In this document: positions 11,932-23,339 of the stretch, piece by piece
How the letters are laid out: every line of letters begins with the position of its first letter
How positions within the stretch are numbered: position 1 is the stretch's first letter
From: Epichloe hybrida
Taxonomy: Eukaryota; Ascomycota; Sordariomycetes; Hypocreales; Clavicipitaceae
Direction of reading: 5' to 3'
Assembly: GCA_019022495.1 (NCBI GenBank)
Contig: JAFEKR010000002.1
Span: forward strand, 5,270,001-5,334,000
Length of the DNA: 64,000 nt
Position numbers and translations under genes: made by a program
Notes under the pieces: generated by a model
Seen by the model: only the letters and a program-made list of their open reading frames with translations
Database searches by the model: none
Told to the model about the DNA's origin: nothing

Positions 11932-12125
11932 TAAAACGTGTAGTGTAGTGTAGTATTTATAGTGTAGTGTAGTAACTATATTACAAACTACACTACACTA
12001 TAAACTACACTAACTACAAGGAAAAAAAAACTACACTACACTAACTATAAAAAAAAAAAAACTATAATACATTACACTATAAATTTTTTTTCCTAAACTA
12101 CACTAACTACAAACACTATAAATGT
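11932..12125. repeat. Left subterminal CTACACTA/TAGTGTAG array of the hAT element
   Basis: TGTAGTGTAG units appear first in one orientation and then as CTACACTA with A-runs. Dense short repeats inside the termini are typical of hAT transposase binding sites; the role here is inferred from family knowledge. CA and TG survive better here than in the surroundings. Confidence 0.65.
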
Positions 12126-13067
12126 AGTATTAGACTTTTTATTAGTTATTAGTATTTATAAGGTTAAAAGAAAGCTAGTTATATAAAAGATTTTATTATT
12201 ACCTATTTTATTAAATTAGTTATAGAATTTATAATATTATATTATTTTTATAATTTTATTATAACTAAGTAAGGTTATATATAATATTATACTTTTTTAA
12301 TAATACTATTTAACTTAATACTTTATTTCCCTAATATAACTTAAAGAAAAACCTTCTTATTATATTATTTACTATTTCTATAAATTATTATTATTACTTA
12401 TTTTAAAAAAACTATAAAAAAAACTACTAGTAAACTTAATATAAGTAGCTTATAATATCTTATTATAGCTTATAATAGCTTATAATACTAATATTACTAA
12501 TATTACTAGTATTACTAAGATTACTAAGATTACTTATAATATTATTAGTGTTAAAGTTTAATAATAAATAAATAATAAATAAATAAATAACTTAAATATA
12601 AATACTAGTAATTATAAGTAAATTACTATAGTAAAAGCTATAGTTTTTAATAACTTAGTATTTTAAGGTTTTTAAAAATATTAATATTATAAAAATGTTT
12701 TCTCTTTTATGTTTTTTTTAAAATAATAATAAAAGTAAAATAATAGTAATTATAGTAATAATAGTAATTAAGGTTTTAAAAGTTATTAAAGCTTTTATAA
12801 TAAGTATAGTATATTATATAAAACTAAGTCCTAGTATTATTTTTAAAAATAAGTTAAACTTATTTTTTATAGCTTATTTAAGCTATATAGGGTAATTAAA
12901 ATAATACTATTAGTTATCTATTAATAAATTATAAATATTAGTTTATTATATTCTTTCTTTATATATTATTATAATAAGATATATAAAGTTACTATATATA
13001 ACTTCTTAAAGCTTTAGAATTATAAAGCTTAAAGTAATATTTAATTAGTTTAAATAGTAAATAAATA

Positions 13068-16000
13068 TATATATATATATATTCTTTACGCTAGCTAGCT
13101 AACTATGTAGCTGTTTCTAGTACTCCATCCGCTTAGTTAAGAGGGAAAACCCTTTACTAGGAAGAAAAACCCCCTTATATCTGTTAACAAGCTAGCGCTA
13201 ACCCTCTTCTAGGTTTACACCACATTAGGTGTAATTAATTATAGGTATTTAGTGCTAGCTTATGCTAGCCTTATCCTAAAGAAAATAAAAAAGAAAGGAA
13301 AAAGTGTAGTAATAGTCCTAACTAGCTCCCTTTAGTGCTAGTCTAGCCTTACTCTAACCTAGCTTTATATCTCTTACTTTACCCTAGGGTATAGTGAATT
13401 TAGATTTGTAATAATAATTCACTTTTTATTTACTTTACTTCTAACTTTTCTAGTGCCTTACTTTTTAGCTAAATTTAACCTAGTACTAGTCTAGATATCT
13501 TATAAAGTCTAAGTATATGGTTTTATTTAATTATAGTAAGGGGTAGGTAATTTAGGCCTAGTAACTAGGTAGTTTTACTCCTAGATTAGTTATGTGCTAT
13601 CTATGCGTTTACTTATCTTATGCTTTATTTTCTAGCTAATATTATAGTTAGTCCCCCCCCCCCCCTCTCTTAAGTATAAAAAAGGGCTTCTCCCCCCTTA
13701 AGATTCTAACCTTTTTTCTCTTCTTATAATAAATTTCCTATAGGTTCTTTTCCTTCCTATCCCTTTTAAAAGCTATTTAAGGCTTCTCTAGTCTAGTGCT
13801 AGTTTAAATACTAATGTTTTACGTAGAAAAACACGCTATAATATTACTAAGCTCTATAAGTACCTTATTTTTAGTGCTATTCTAGCTTTAATTTGCCTAG
13901 GGACTTATAACCTTAGATAAGTATTTAAGGAAGTCCCTAACCTAGAAGTAATTAGATTAGGTAAAGGTAAAAGGCCTAGAAGTAAGTCCCCTTTACCTTT
14001 ATTTTACCCTATTTCTAGGTCTAACCTAGGGTAGCTAGGTAAGCTATAAGAGATCTAGTATATATCCTATAAGACATAATCCGTTAAAAATAAGGGCTAT
14101 TAGTACTATAATGTTATTAGTAAGTTAGTTTATTTCTAGTCTAGGGGTAAGGCTAATTTGCATGTAAAGGGGTGATATCTAACGCCTATTTTAATTATTA
14201 GGTTTATAATTATATATATATTAAGGTAATGTTAACTCCTATGCCTATTCTAAGCTTACTCTAGTGCTAATTTACTTATAGCTAAATATCGCTAGCTAGC
14301 AAGGGGAATATTAGTAGTTAGTTAAGACCTAGGCTAGCATAGTTACTAGGAGTAATATAAGTGGTTTTACTCTAGCTTAGTAGTAGCTCTATTCTATAGC
14401 TAACTTTAATTATCTAGGCCTTAGAGAACTATATAGCTTAGGTTAAGAAACTTTATGCTAAAAACCACGCTAAGAAGAAATAGGGCGTTACTATAGTAAG
14501 CCTAGACCTAGCTAAGTCTAGGTTTACAAAGAAATAATATAATAAGGTTATCTTTTAGCTCTAGTAGCTTAATACCTAAGTAGCGGAGATAAACTAGCTC
14601 CTAGCTACTAGCCTATTAGCTAAGGGTAAGAGTAAGGTAATAGAGAATATAATCCCTATTCCTAAGGAGAAATAAGGCTAATTCTAGGTTAGTAAAGGGG
14701 CAGTAGTAAGCTAGTGTAAAATAATACCTATAGCTTTTTAACTTAAAATTAATCTAATAACTATTCTAGACCTATAGTCTTCCTATTATAGTGTGATTTT
14801 GCCTTATATCTAGCCTACCTCTATAGCTACACTATTTTACCTAGTGCCTCTCTTTAGTTATCTATAGTGTTTATTTATTAGTTAGTTTAGTTACCTCTAG
14901 GGTAGCCTAGATCCTCCCCTAGTTTACATTAACTAAAGGCTAGGTCTTACGCTAATATGTAGTATTAGAGTTTTCTTATGCTAAGGAATCACTTTATAAT
15001 ATATCTTGCCTTTAGGGGATTATCTAGGGCTAGCCTTACCTCCTATATGTCTCTAGGCTATTTTATTTAGGGGTATTTATAGTTATAGTTAGTGTAGTTA
15101 ATAATTATATAGTACTAGTCTTTAACTATATAACTATAGCTATATAGGGGTAAAGCTACCTTAGGAATATGCCTTTAGAAGAGAAACTTATTAAGGCTAA
15201 TCTTTCCTATATATAATTATACTATTATAAAGGAGATATACTTATTAAGCCTAGTGTGAAATTTCTAGATTTTCTTTAGGTTATAGGTAAGCAAGTAGTT
15301 CTTTATTAGCTCTCTCCTATGCCTATATTATCTCTATTACCTATTAGAATACTAGTCTTCCTATCTTTTCTTTTACTTCTTATATAGTTATATATCTAGT
15401 TTATTATTAGTAAGTAAAGGTTTTCTTTTACATTATAGTACTATTTACACTAAGTTAGCTATAGCCTATATCTTATTTATTATTTTACTAAGTATAATCC
15501 TTTTCTTAAACTTTTACTTTATCTTATTTAAGTAAAGGTCTAGGGGGGGGATATAGGTTTTAACTTCTAGCTAAGTAATTAGTATAACCTTAAACGCTTT
15601 AGCTATAGTCTAGAGATAGGTTAATTAGTTTACTATAAAACTTCTAACTATTTCTTATAGTTTTTCTCCTTTCTTAGTTAGGGTATAGTAAGTGCTTACC
15701 TTATAGGTAAGAATAGGCTAGACTACTTATATGTATATAAGCTAGGTGTCTCTAAAGCTAATGCCTTATACTAATACTACTAATATAAAGAGTGTAAGCT
15801 ACTACTAGGCTAGTTTTCCCTTAAGGATATTCTTATAAGCACTTTAGTTAAGTTTCCTATTTACTTATACCCTAAGGAATTAGTATACCTCTATTAGCGC
15901 TATTTTCTCTATACTAAGCTAAACCCTAGCCTATAAGGGCCTATAAGCCTTACTAAAGTATATAAGTTTAGTTTTTACTAGGTTAAACTTTACTCTTACT

Positions 16001-19000
16001 TTCTTTACCTATTCCTTATAGATTTTCTAAGTAGCCTTAAGTTTTCTTTAGGTTTATACTATATTTTTACTAAATACTATAATATTTATATTATTAGTAA
16101 ATCTAATTACTACTATGCCTAGGATAGCTTAAAGGTATGTATAAAGTTTTATAAAGTAAAGGAAAAAGAGAATTAGTAAAAGGGAAGATCCTTATAGGGT
16201 ACTAGCCTTAATCTTAAAGGGTTTAAAGAGTTCTCTATTAAAGCTAAGCTAGCTTATTCTATCTACTAGGAAGCTTTATATTATAGCTATTAGCTAGTAA
16301 GGGATTCCTATTAGGATTAGTAAGTAAATTAAGTATAGGTAGCTAACTCTATTAAAAGTAAATAAGATATTTATCTAGGTAAGTAAGGCAATTTTACCCT
16401 TACTCTAGGCCTCTCTTACGCACTTTACTAAGACCCTAATTATAGTCTTTATTAACCTATTTATCCTATTCCCTATCTATAGCTCTAGGAGAAGTTCTTT
16501 TGCCTTAGCAAAGGCTATAAGTTACTTTATAATTACTACTTCTATGATTTTTCCTATAATATTTAGTAAGGAAATAAGCCTCTAAGCATTAGCTTTCCTT
16601 ATCTCTTTTATTATCTTACCTAGTTTCCTAATTACTACTACTCTAGTAGTCTAGAATTAAGCTAGGAAATACTTTACTTTAAGGATAGTGTTTAGGAGCT
16701 AGACTATAGCTTCTTTTACTAGCTTATTATAAGCCTTAATAAGGCCTACTAGGAGCTTATTATTACCTAGTGCTTTCTAGCTAGCTATATCTAATATAAT
16801 ATCTAATATCTCTTCTAGTCTAAACTAGTTATTATCTAGGAATAGTATATTATCTAGCTTTAGGAAGGTAAGGTCTAGGATTTAGGAGAGGTTTGCTATA
16901 GGCTTAGGGAAGAACCTTAGTACTAGTATACTTACTTTATCCTTATATATAGTAGCTAGGTTTAAGTTATTTTTAGTCCTTTTTAGCTTTAGTAGCCTAG
17001 GTAATTCTAGGGGGGCCTAACTTTAAAGCTAGGCTTATCTCTCTAGTCTTTACACTCCCCTATTCTTTCTCTATATATTAGCCTTTTATAAGGCGTCTCT
17101 TTATATGTTTTTTCTCTTAGTTTTAATAACCTATTCTTAGTCCTTATTTGCCTTAGTATAGGCTTACTAGTTTACTTCTATTCTCTATTATCTTTATTAT
17201 CTCTTTACCTATCTAGCTCTAGTAACTGCCTCTTTAGCTATCCTTAACCACTATGCCTCTAGGCTAGGGAGCCTCTAGGGCTTTTATAAGGCTACCTTAT
17301 CCGCTATTTATTAAAGGTTTATAATAAGCTAGGTAGCATACATGTCTATCCCTTCTTTATCTTATAGATCTAGGGCGTTTTTAGGTTAAAAGCGTACTAT
17401 TACCTTTGCCTTTATATATAGTTTATCTATTATATTCTACGTGTGTCTAAGGGCCTATAGGATATTATCTTATAAGCTAGTGAAAATACTAATTAGCTAT
17501 AGGATATAGTTAAATCTAGTAAGGTCTTTTACTCCTTTATAGTAAACTTAGATATCTAGGGTTACTTACACTAAGTCTATAGTGCTATCCCTATTATCCT
17601 TATATTATCTAGTTAGTTCCCCTTAGGGCATTACTAGTCTAAGCCTTTACTAGCTTATAAGTTTTAGTAGCTTATTTGCTTTATTAGTGGTTTTATTTAG
17701 CCTATCCTAGAGGGGATGCTTTTAGTTAAAATCTCCTATAAATATGCTCTAGTTACGTGGCGTCTCTATATTAATGTCTTATATAGGGGTGTTCTAGTTA
17801 TTACTATAACCTTCTAAATAAAGGGAATAGATATTAATCCTATAAATTTTTACTAGTAACTAGTTAGGCCCTCCCTAGGCTAACTATAACCCTATATTAT
17901 ATTTCTTATTAATATATATAGCGTTATACCTATTATAGTATGTAAGTTAAAACTAGGTAAGGCCTAGTATAAGGGGCCATGGATATTTTATATATTCTTA
18001 CTTTTAAATTACTATTATATCTATATTAGTTTAGTAATAGAGCGTAATATATATTAGGCTATCCTTCTTATTTATATTCTAGAAGAGAACTTATAATATT
18101 ACTATATTAATTAGGGGGGTGGTAGTAGGTCTTAGCTATCCTATACTAGTTTTATTCTAGCCCTAAGTTATTTTACATAGCACTTAATGCTCCTAGCTCT
18201 TAGCTATTTAGCGCTTTACTTTATATTTATAGGTTAACCTCTCTTTCTTCCTATTATTACTATAGGTTTTATAGCTATACTAGCTCTCTCTTAGGCTAGA
18301 GCTAGGTTCCTACTAGGGAAGCTAGAGGTAAAGTAAGATAGTTATTTTAGGTAACTAGCCTTTACTATATTTTACTTCTCTTTTAGTACTAGGTAATCTC
18401 TAGACTAGGCTAGGTATAGTCTAGAGCATAGGATATAGTTTTTCTTAAGTTATTTATTTATTATTAGGTATAATACCTTACTATCTTTATACTAGCTAGC
18501 TTTACACTTACTATACCTTAGTATTACCTTATAAAACTTAGTAATATATCCTATTTAAAAGTAGTTATAGTACTATCTAGGTTATAAAGTCTTATTATAT
18601 AGTTTAGTTTAAAATAGCTTTACTTTAAAGACTATTTTATCTTAGTATATCTTATTAGTATCTTTAACTTTAGCTAGTCTAAGAATTAGGGTAATTTACT
18701 AGGTATTCTTACCCTAGGGGTGTCTTATAGTTACCTTAATTATATTTACTTTATTTACTTTTCTAATTTCTATTACTAGGTTCTTAATAGATATATACTT
18801 TATTAGGAAACCCTTAATAATAACACTAAGTATATAGTAGTAAATAGCTACCTCTAGGCTAAACACTTTAGTAATCTATTTTTAGTCTTCTTTATATTAC
18901 ACTATATTTCCTTTAAAGGTAATAATTATATCCTTACTAGGGAGTCTTCTAGCTACTACTACTAAGGCTTACCTAATAGCTTTATTTATAGCTATAACTA

Positions 19001-19661
19001 TATCTTCTATGCCCTTAGACTAAAGTAATTCTTATATAGTGTTTTCTTTTATAAGTACTTCTCTATATTATCTTCTAAGGACTTAGAGAGAGGGGGGGTT
19101 AGTATTTAGTTATTTTAGGGTAGGCCTAGCTATAATGCTAGCCTAGGTTAGGGAGTTATTATCTTTAGCTTCCTCCCTAATAGCCTCCTTAAGGGCTATT
19201 TTTAATGCTTCTTTAGTAATATAAATATTACTATTATTAGTGTTTATAGTTCTTATTTTAGCTTAGGCATGGTTTACTACCTAGTTAGCTATAGTAAGTG
19301 TAATACGCCACACTTAGGTAACTTTATTGCTTAGGATAAAGCTAGTAATCTTATTATAATATTTATTGTCTTTAGGGTATATAAATTAGTTCTAGTTTAC
19401 TATTAGGTTATTTTCACTCCTTTAGATATTAAACTATCCTATTCCTATATTTAGGTAGTAGCTACTCTAAGCTAGCCCCCTTAAGCCTATATTAATTACT
19501 ATTAGTATCTTATTTACACTCTTACTACTAGCTTTATTATAGTGTAATATTATAGGGGGGGAGAAATAAAGGTAAGGATTTTAAATAGTAATGTGATTTG
19601 TATTTTAGAGGCAATTCCGAACCTTAGGGTCAGTGCGAAAAAGTATGCAAAGGTTCGGATT
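13068..19661 (-). mobile_element. Full-length LINE (Tad-like non-LTR retrotransposon)
   Basis: A 6.6-kb insertion inside the hAT element, flanked by the 15-bp duplication AATAGTAAATAAATA (13,053-13,067 and 19,662-19,676). On the minus strand it starts AATCCGAACC and ends with a (TA)n tail at 13,068-13,081. It encodes an endonuclease and an RT region. The 13,082-13,575 end recurs at 29,192-29,687 and 30,284-30,737 as 5'-truncated copies, the usual behaviour of LINEs. The 5' part (about 18,200-19,560 on the plus strand) should be ORF1, but I recognise no motif there. Confidence 0.82.
15500..18100 (-). pseudogene. LINE ORF2 remnant: AP-endonuclease-like and reverse transcriptase
   Basis: Read on the minus strand, an endonuclease-like stretch near 17,690-17,860 contains GDFN, the metal-site motif of LINE AP-endonucleases, followed by HPL. 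RT N-terminal sequence lies near 16,690-16,930; its ...KALGNNKLLVGLIKA matches the family's W-K-A-P-G-x-D pattern. The catalytic F-x-DD box is read as FTNN at 16,090-16,101, where both Asp codons have become AAT, the G-to-A change expected from RIP. The protein would nick target DNA and copy the element RNA onto it. Many in-frame stops make it non-functional. The Tad-like label is an inference from host and layout. Confidence 0.72.
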
Positions 19662-20099
19662 AATAGTAAATAAATAGTTTAAGCTTTTTTTAAGTTCTTA
19701 TTATATTAATAATAATATTAAAGTACTAAGTATATATTCTATTAACTTTTATATATTTATTTAGATTTCTAATTTAATTTAATTATATTAGTTTAGGGTA
19801 TTTTTTAATTAAATTAATAATAAAAATATAAAATAATTAATAATAATAGTAAATAAAATAATTAGAAGGTTTTTCTTAAAGTTATATTAGTAAAATAAAG
19901 TAATAAGTATAATATATTATTAAAAAGGTATAATATTATAAATAACCCTAGTTATAGTAAAATTCTTAAAAAAAAGTAAATATTATAAATTCTATAACTA
20001 ATTAAGTAAAATAGGTAATAATAAAAGCTTCTATATAACTAGCTTTCTTTTAATCCTTATAATAACATTATATAATAAAAAGGCCCACTTTTTTTTTAC

Positions 20100-20325
20100 T
20101 AACACTACATTGTAGTTTTTGTAGTTAGTGTAGTTAGTAACTACACTAACTACACTACACTATAAGCAAAAAAAAACTACATTACACTAACTATAAAAAA
20201 AAAAAAACTATAATACACTACACTATAAAAAAAAAAAACTACACTACACTAACTACAAGAAAAAAAAAACTACACTACAAATACAAATTTTTCCTAAAAA
20301 CTACACTAACTACACTACAAACAAT
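20100..20325. repeat. Right subterminal CTACACTA array of the hAT element
   Basis: Repeated ACTACACTAACTACA-type units separated by A-runs, ending in ...ACAATACTCTG. It mirrors the left array, and the same motif recurs at 62,305-62,700 in the MITE. Confidence 0.65.
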
Positions 20326-20339
20326 ACTCTGATTATAAT

Positions 20340-23040
20340 ACCTTTCTCTAATATCTTAAAGCCTAAAAATTTAACTTCCTTAACTAAAAATTAATACTTC
20401 TTAAGGTTAATAAAAAGACTTACCTCTCTAAACCTATATAAAACTTATTTAATATACTTTATATAATCTTTAACCTTATTACTATATATTAGTATATTAT
20501 CTAAATAGATAATATAAGTCTTATTAATAAGTCCTTTAAGAGCATTATTAATATACTCCTAAAAAGTCACTAGTATATTAACTAGTCTAAATAGTATTAC
20601 TAGATATTTAAAGTAGCTATATTAATAATAAAATGCTATTTTTTACTTATTACTTAAGTAAATATATAGCTAGTAGTATATATCTTTTAAATCTAAGACT
20701 ATAAAAATAACTATACTTACTAATTAATTAAGAATTTTAGTAATAAGAGGTAAAGGGGCCTTATTCTTAATTATAATCTTATTTAAGCCCTTATAATCTA
20801 TATAAAGCCTTAATTTCCTTTCTTTCTTTAAAATAAATAAAATTAGGGCTTTAGCTAAGCTAACTAATCTTTTAATTTACCCTTTAAGCTATATACTTAT
20901 AAGGTACTCTTTAAGAACCTCTAGCTCCTTTTTAGCTAAATTATATATAGGCCCTTAAGGTAATGTTTTCCTTTTTTCTAATTTAATTATATAAGTATAA
21001 CCTCCTAGTTTAAGAAGCTTACTTACTAACTCTTTAGAAAAAATATCTATAAACTCCCTATATTTTTCTAGGATTATTAGTATAAGGCACTTAGTGCTTT
21101 TATCCTAATTTAATATAGTTTCTTTACTACTTATATTTTCTAAAATTAGTATAACTATAATACCTTTACTTTTTTACTATAAATAAGTATACTTAAGGAT
21201 TTATATAGTTACTTTACTATTTATTTATATATTTATTATTACTAGGTTCTTTAATTAGCCTTTTTCTTTTCCTTTTTAATTTTTATTTTCTAAAATACTT
21301 AGCTTAATCTTTATTACTTCTAATAATAAAGTAATTACTACTATTTTTTTCTCTTTATATACTTACTACTTACTATAAGTAAAGAAAAGATATTTTATTA
21401 TTACTAGATATCTCTAGTATTTATACTCCTAATATATAATTATAGGTAAATACTCTTTAATCTAGTTTATACCTAGAATTATCCCTTTACTTATATTAGT
21501 AATAAAGTAACTAACTTAGTAAACCTTTATAAATCCTATACTATCTTTTATCTTAACTAATTTTTTTAGAATTCCTTAATATAAAATTACTTTTTTACTT
21601 ACACTCTCTAATATCCTATTTAATTAGATTATATTCTCCTAATCCTTTTTTAATAATAATTTTAGATAAATTATTAAAGACTATATACCTATATTAAATA
21701 GCGCTTATATAGCTAACTACTAGTTATCTTATTATAGAGATACCTATATTCTTATTTTATTATCTATAGGGTATTTTATAGTAAGATTATATTCCTAGGT
21801 TTATGCTAATTAAACTAGTATTATATTAGGAGATATAGCTTTATTATTACTTTCCTTATATTTCTTAGTTATATATTTAGTACTTTTATAAGTAAAATAA
21901 TCTAGTGCTTAATAAGTTAGTATAGTATACTTAGGCTTTTTATATTTATAGTATACTAAGGATAATCTTCTCCCTTAGTCTTTACTTTATTACTATACCT
22001 TATTTATAGGTAATATAAAATAAGAGTATTATCTTTTTCTTTTAGAGTTCTAATCTTTTTTATTATTTTAGCCTAAACCTATTATAACCTTTACTTTCTT
22101 ACCCTAGCCTTATAGTTAGCTTTAGGTTATTAGGATCTCTTAACTAATTATTTACTTTCTTATAGTATTATTTAAGCTATTTAGAAAAATTATAATTCTT
22201 AGATATATAAGGATTTCTTTAGGTAACTTAGCTTTTACCTTATTTTAGGCTTATATAAATAATTAAAATAATTAGCTATTCTTTTACCTAAGATTTAGTA
22301 ATAATCTTATTACTTCTAAGTATCTTATACTTATATCTATTATTCTAGTTTTTAACTATTCTAGGAAATTTACCTAGGTAATTAATAAATAATTTATATA
22401 CTTATCTATAGCTATATAATATATTTATTATTACTTTATATTACTAGCTAGGTAGTTACTTATATATATTACTTTAGTTATATTATCCTTAAAGGTATAG
22501 TAATTTAATTTAAATAGTATATTTAAGTTTACTAAGAAATTCTATAGGCTTTTATATATTTCCCCTTTATATATAAGTATTTTTATTTATATTTTAATAA
22601 GATTACCTTACTATATAATTACTACTATATTACTATAGACTATAGGTAAAATTATAGCTAATATTTAAGAGGTAATTATAAGTCTAGATTAAGGGGTAAT
22701 TATAAGTCTAGTTTAAGGTCTAGCTAATCCTAGATTTACCTTAAGCTCTTTAATTTATACCTTTATTTATAAGATCTCTTATTTTCTCTAAAGGTAATAT
22801 AGCTTAGATTATATAACCTTATAGCATTACTATAATGCCCTTTTTTCTTTAGTTATATTATTTATACCTTTACTTAAATTAGGATTAAGTAGTGTTTATT
22901 ATACCCTATTATCTATAGTTTTAGATTATAAGGGTTCTTTATTTTCTTAATTATTTATAGCTTTATTATTATAAGGTACTAGTATATTTCTTATAGATTT
23001 TTAGAGTATTAGCCATATAATAATCTAGCTAATAGTTTAT
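20340..23040 (-). pseudogene. Gypsy copy A gag, protease and reverse transcriptase part
   Basis: The inverted counterpart of copy C 27,390-31,650, without C's tandem duplication and LINE pieces. RT lies at about 20,340-20,960, the protease region at about 21,250-21,900 and gag at about 21,900-23,040 (plus-strand coordinates, reading leftward). The palm motif YLDD is present in the aligned region as the family's YLDN form. The frame is destroyed by TAA/TAG codons. It joins 9,200-11,910 once the hAT element is removed. Confidence 0.7.
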
Positions 23041-23069
23041 ATCCTTAAAAAGGTTAAGAGAGATTAATT

Positions 23070-23339
23070 TATTATAGCTTATACTAAAAGGTTAAGAATA
23101 AAGTAATAGCTAAGACTATTATAGTTACTACTAGATAAATACTAGCTAGGGGTAAGTGTGTAAAGGTTTTAATCTTTAACCTAGTACTAATAATATATAT
23201 AGTCTTTAATAAATACCTTGCTTTATAAGTATATAGCTATCTTATAGCTAGCTAGCCTTTTTATTATTTATATAGCCTAAAGGTTCTTTAAAGACTTACT
23301 TTAATAAATATTCTATCTTTAATCTTTACGCTCCTAATA
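23070..23339 (-). repeat. 5' LTR of Gypsy copy A, end truncated
   Basis: Matches 7,038-7,312 over its length. The outer end stops at CTCCTAATA, so the last five or so bases of the 275-bp LTR are missing. It joins fragment B at AAAGTAAACTTC, which corresponds to 8,141 in copy A, with a few bases of shared sequence at the junction. Confidence 0.85.

Larger units (their letters stand above)
11919..20331. mobile_element. hAT-type DNA transposon (non-autonomous, about 1.8 kb net) carrying a nested LINE
   Basis: Perfect 8-bp duplications ATTATAAT flank it (11,911-11,918 and 20,332-20,339). The ends are TAGAGTATTG (left, first base C-to-T) and, inverted on the right, CAGAGTATTG, matching the CAGAG-type ends of hAT elements. 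Subterminal CTACACTA/TAGTGTAG motifs recur at both ends, and a longer inverted repeat pairs about 12,135-12,350 with about 19,870-20,095. Removing the nested LINE leaves about 1.8 kb, too short for a normal hAT transposase gene; I find none, so it is probably non-autonomous. Confidence 0.8.
7038..23339 (-). mobile_element. Gypsy copy A (chromodomain family), interrupted by a hAT element
   Basis: A minus-strand LTR retrotransposon. Its 3' LTR is 7,038-7,312 and its 5' LTR is 23,070-23,339. The internal order read on the minus strand is gag, protease, RT, RNase H, integrase, chromodomain, then a long extra 3' segment. The hAT element at 11,919-20,331 sits in the RT/RNase H part; the flanking pol sequence rejoins and matches uninterrupted copy C at about 31,640-31,660. 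The 5' LTR lacks its last five or so bases and is fused directly to fragment B, so no target-site duplication remains. It is heavily RIP-mutated throughout. Confidence 0.85.

Noticed and set aside
11932..12125. CRISPR-like or satellite array
   Set aside because: Repeats are short, in both orientations, without unique spacers, and lie inside hAT ends with an 8-bp duplication.
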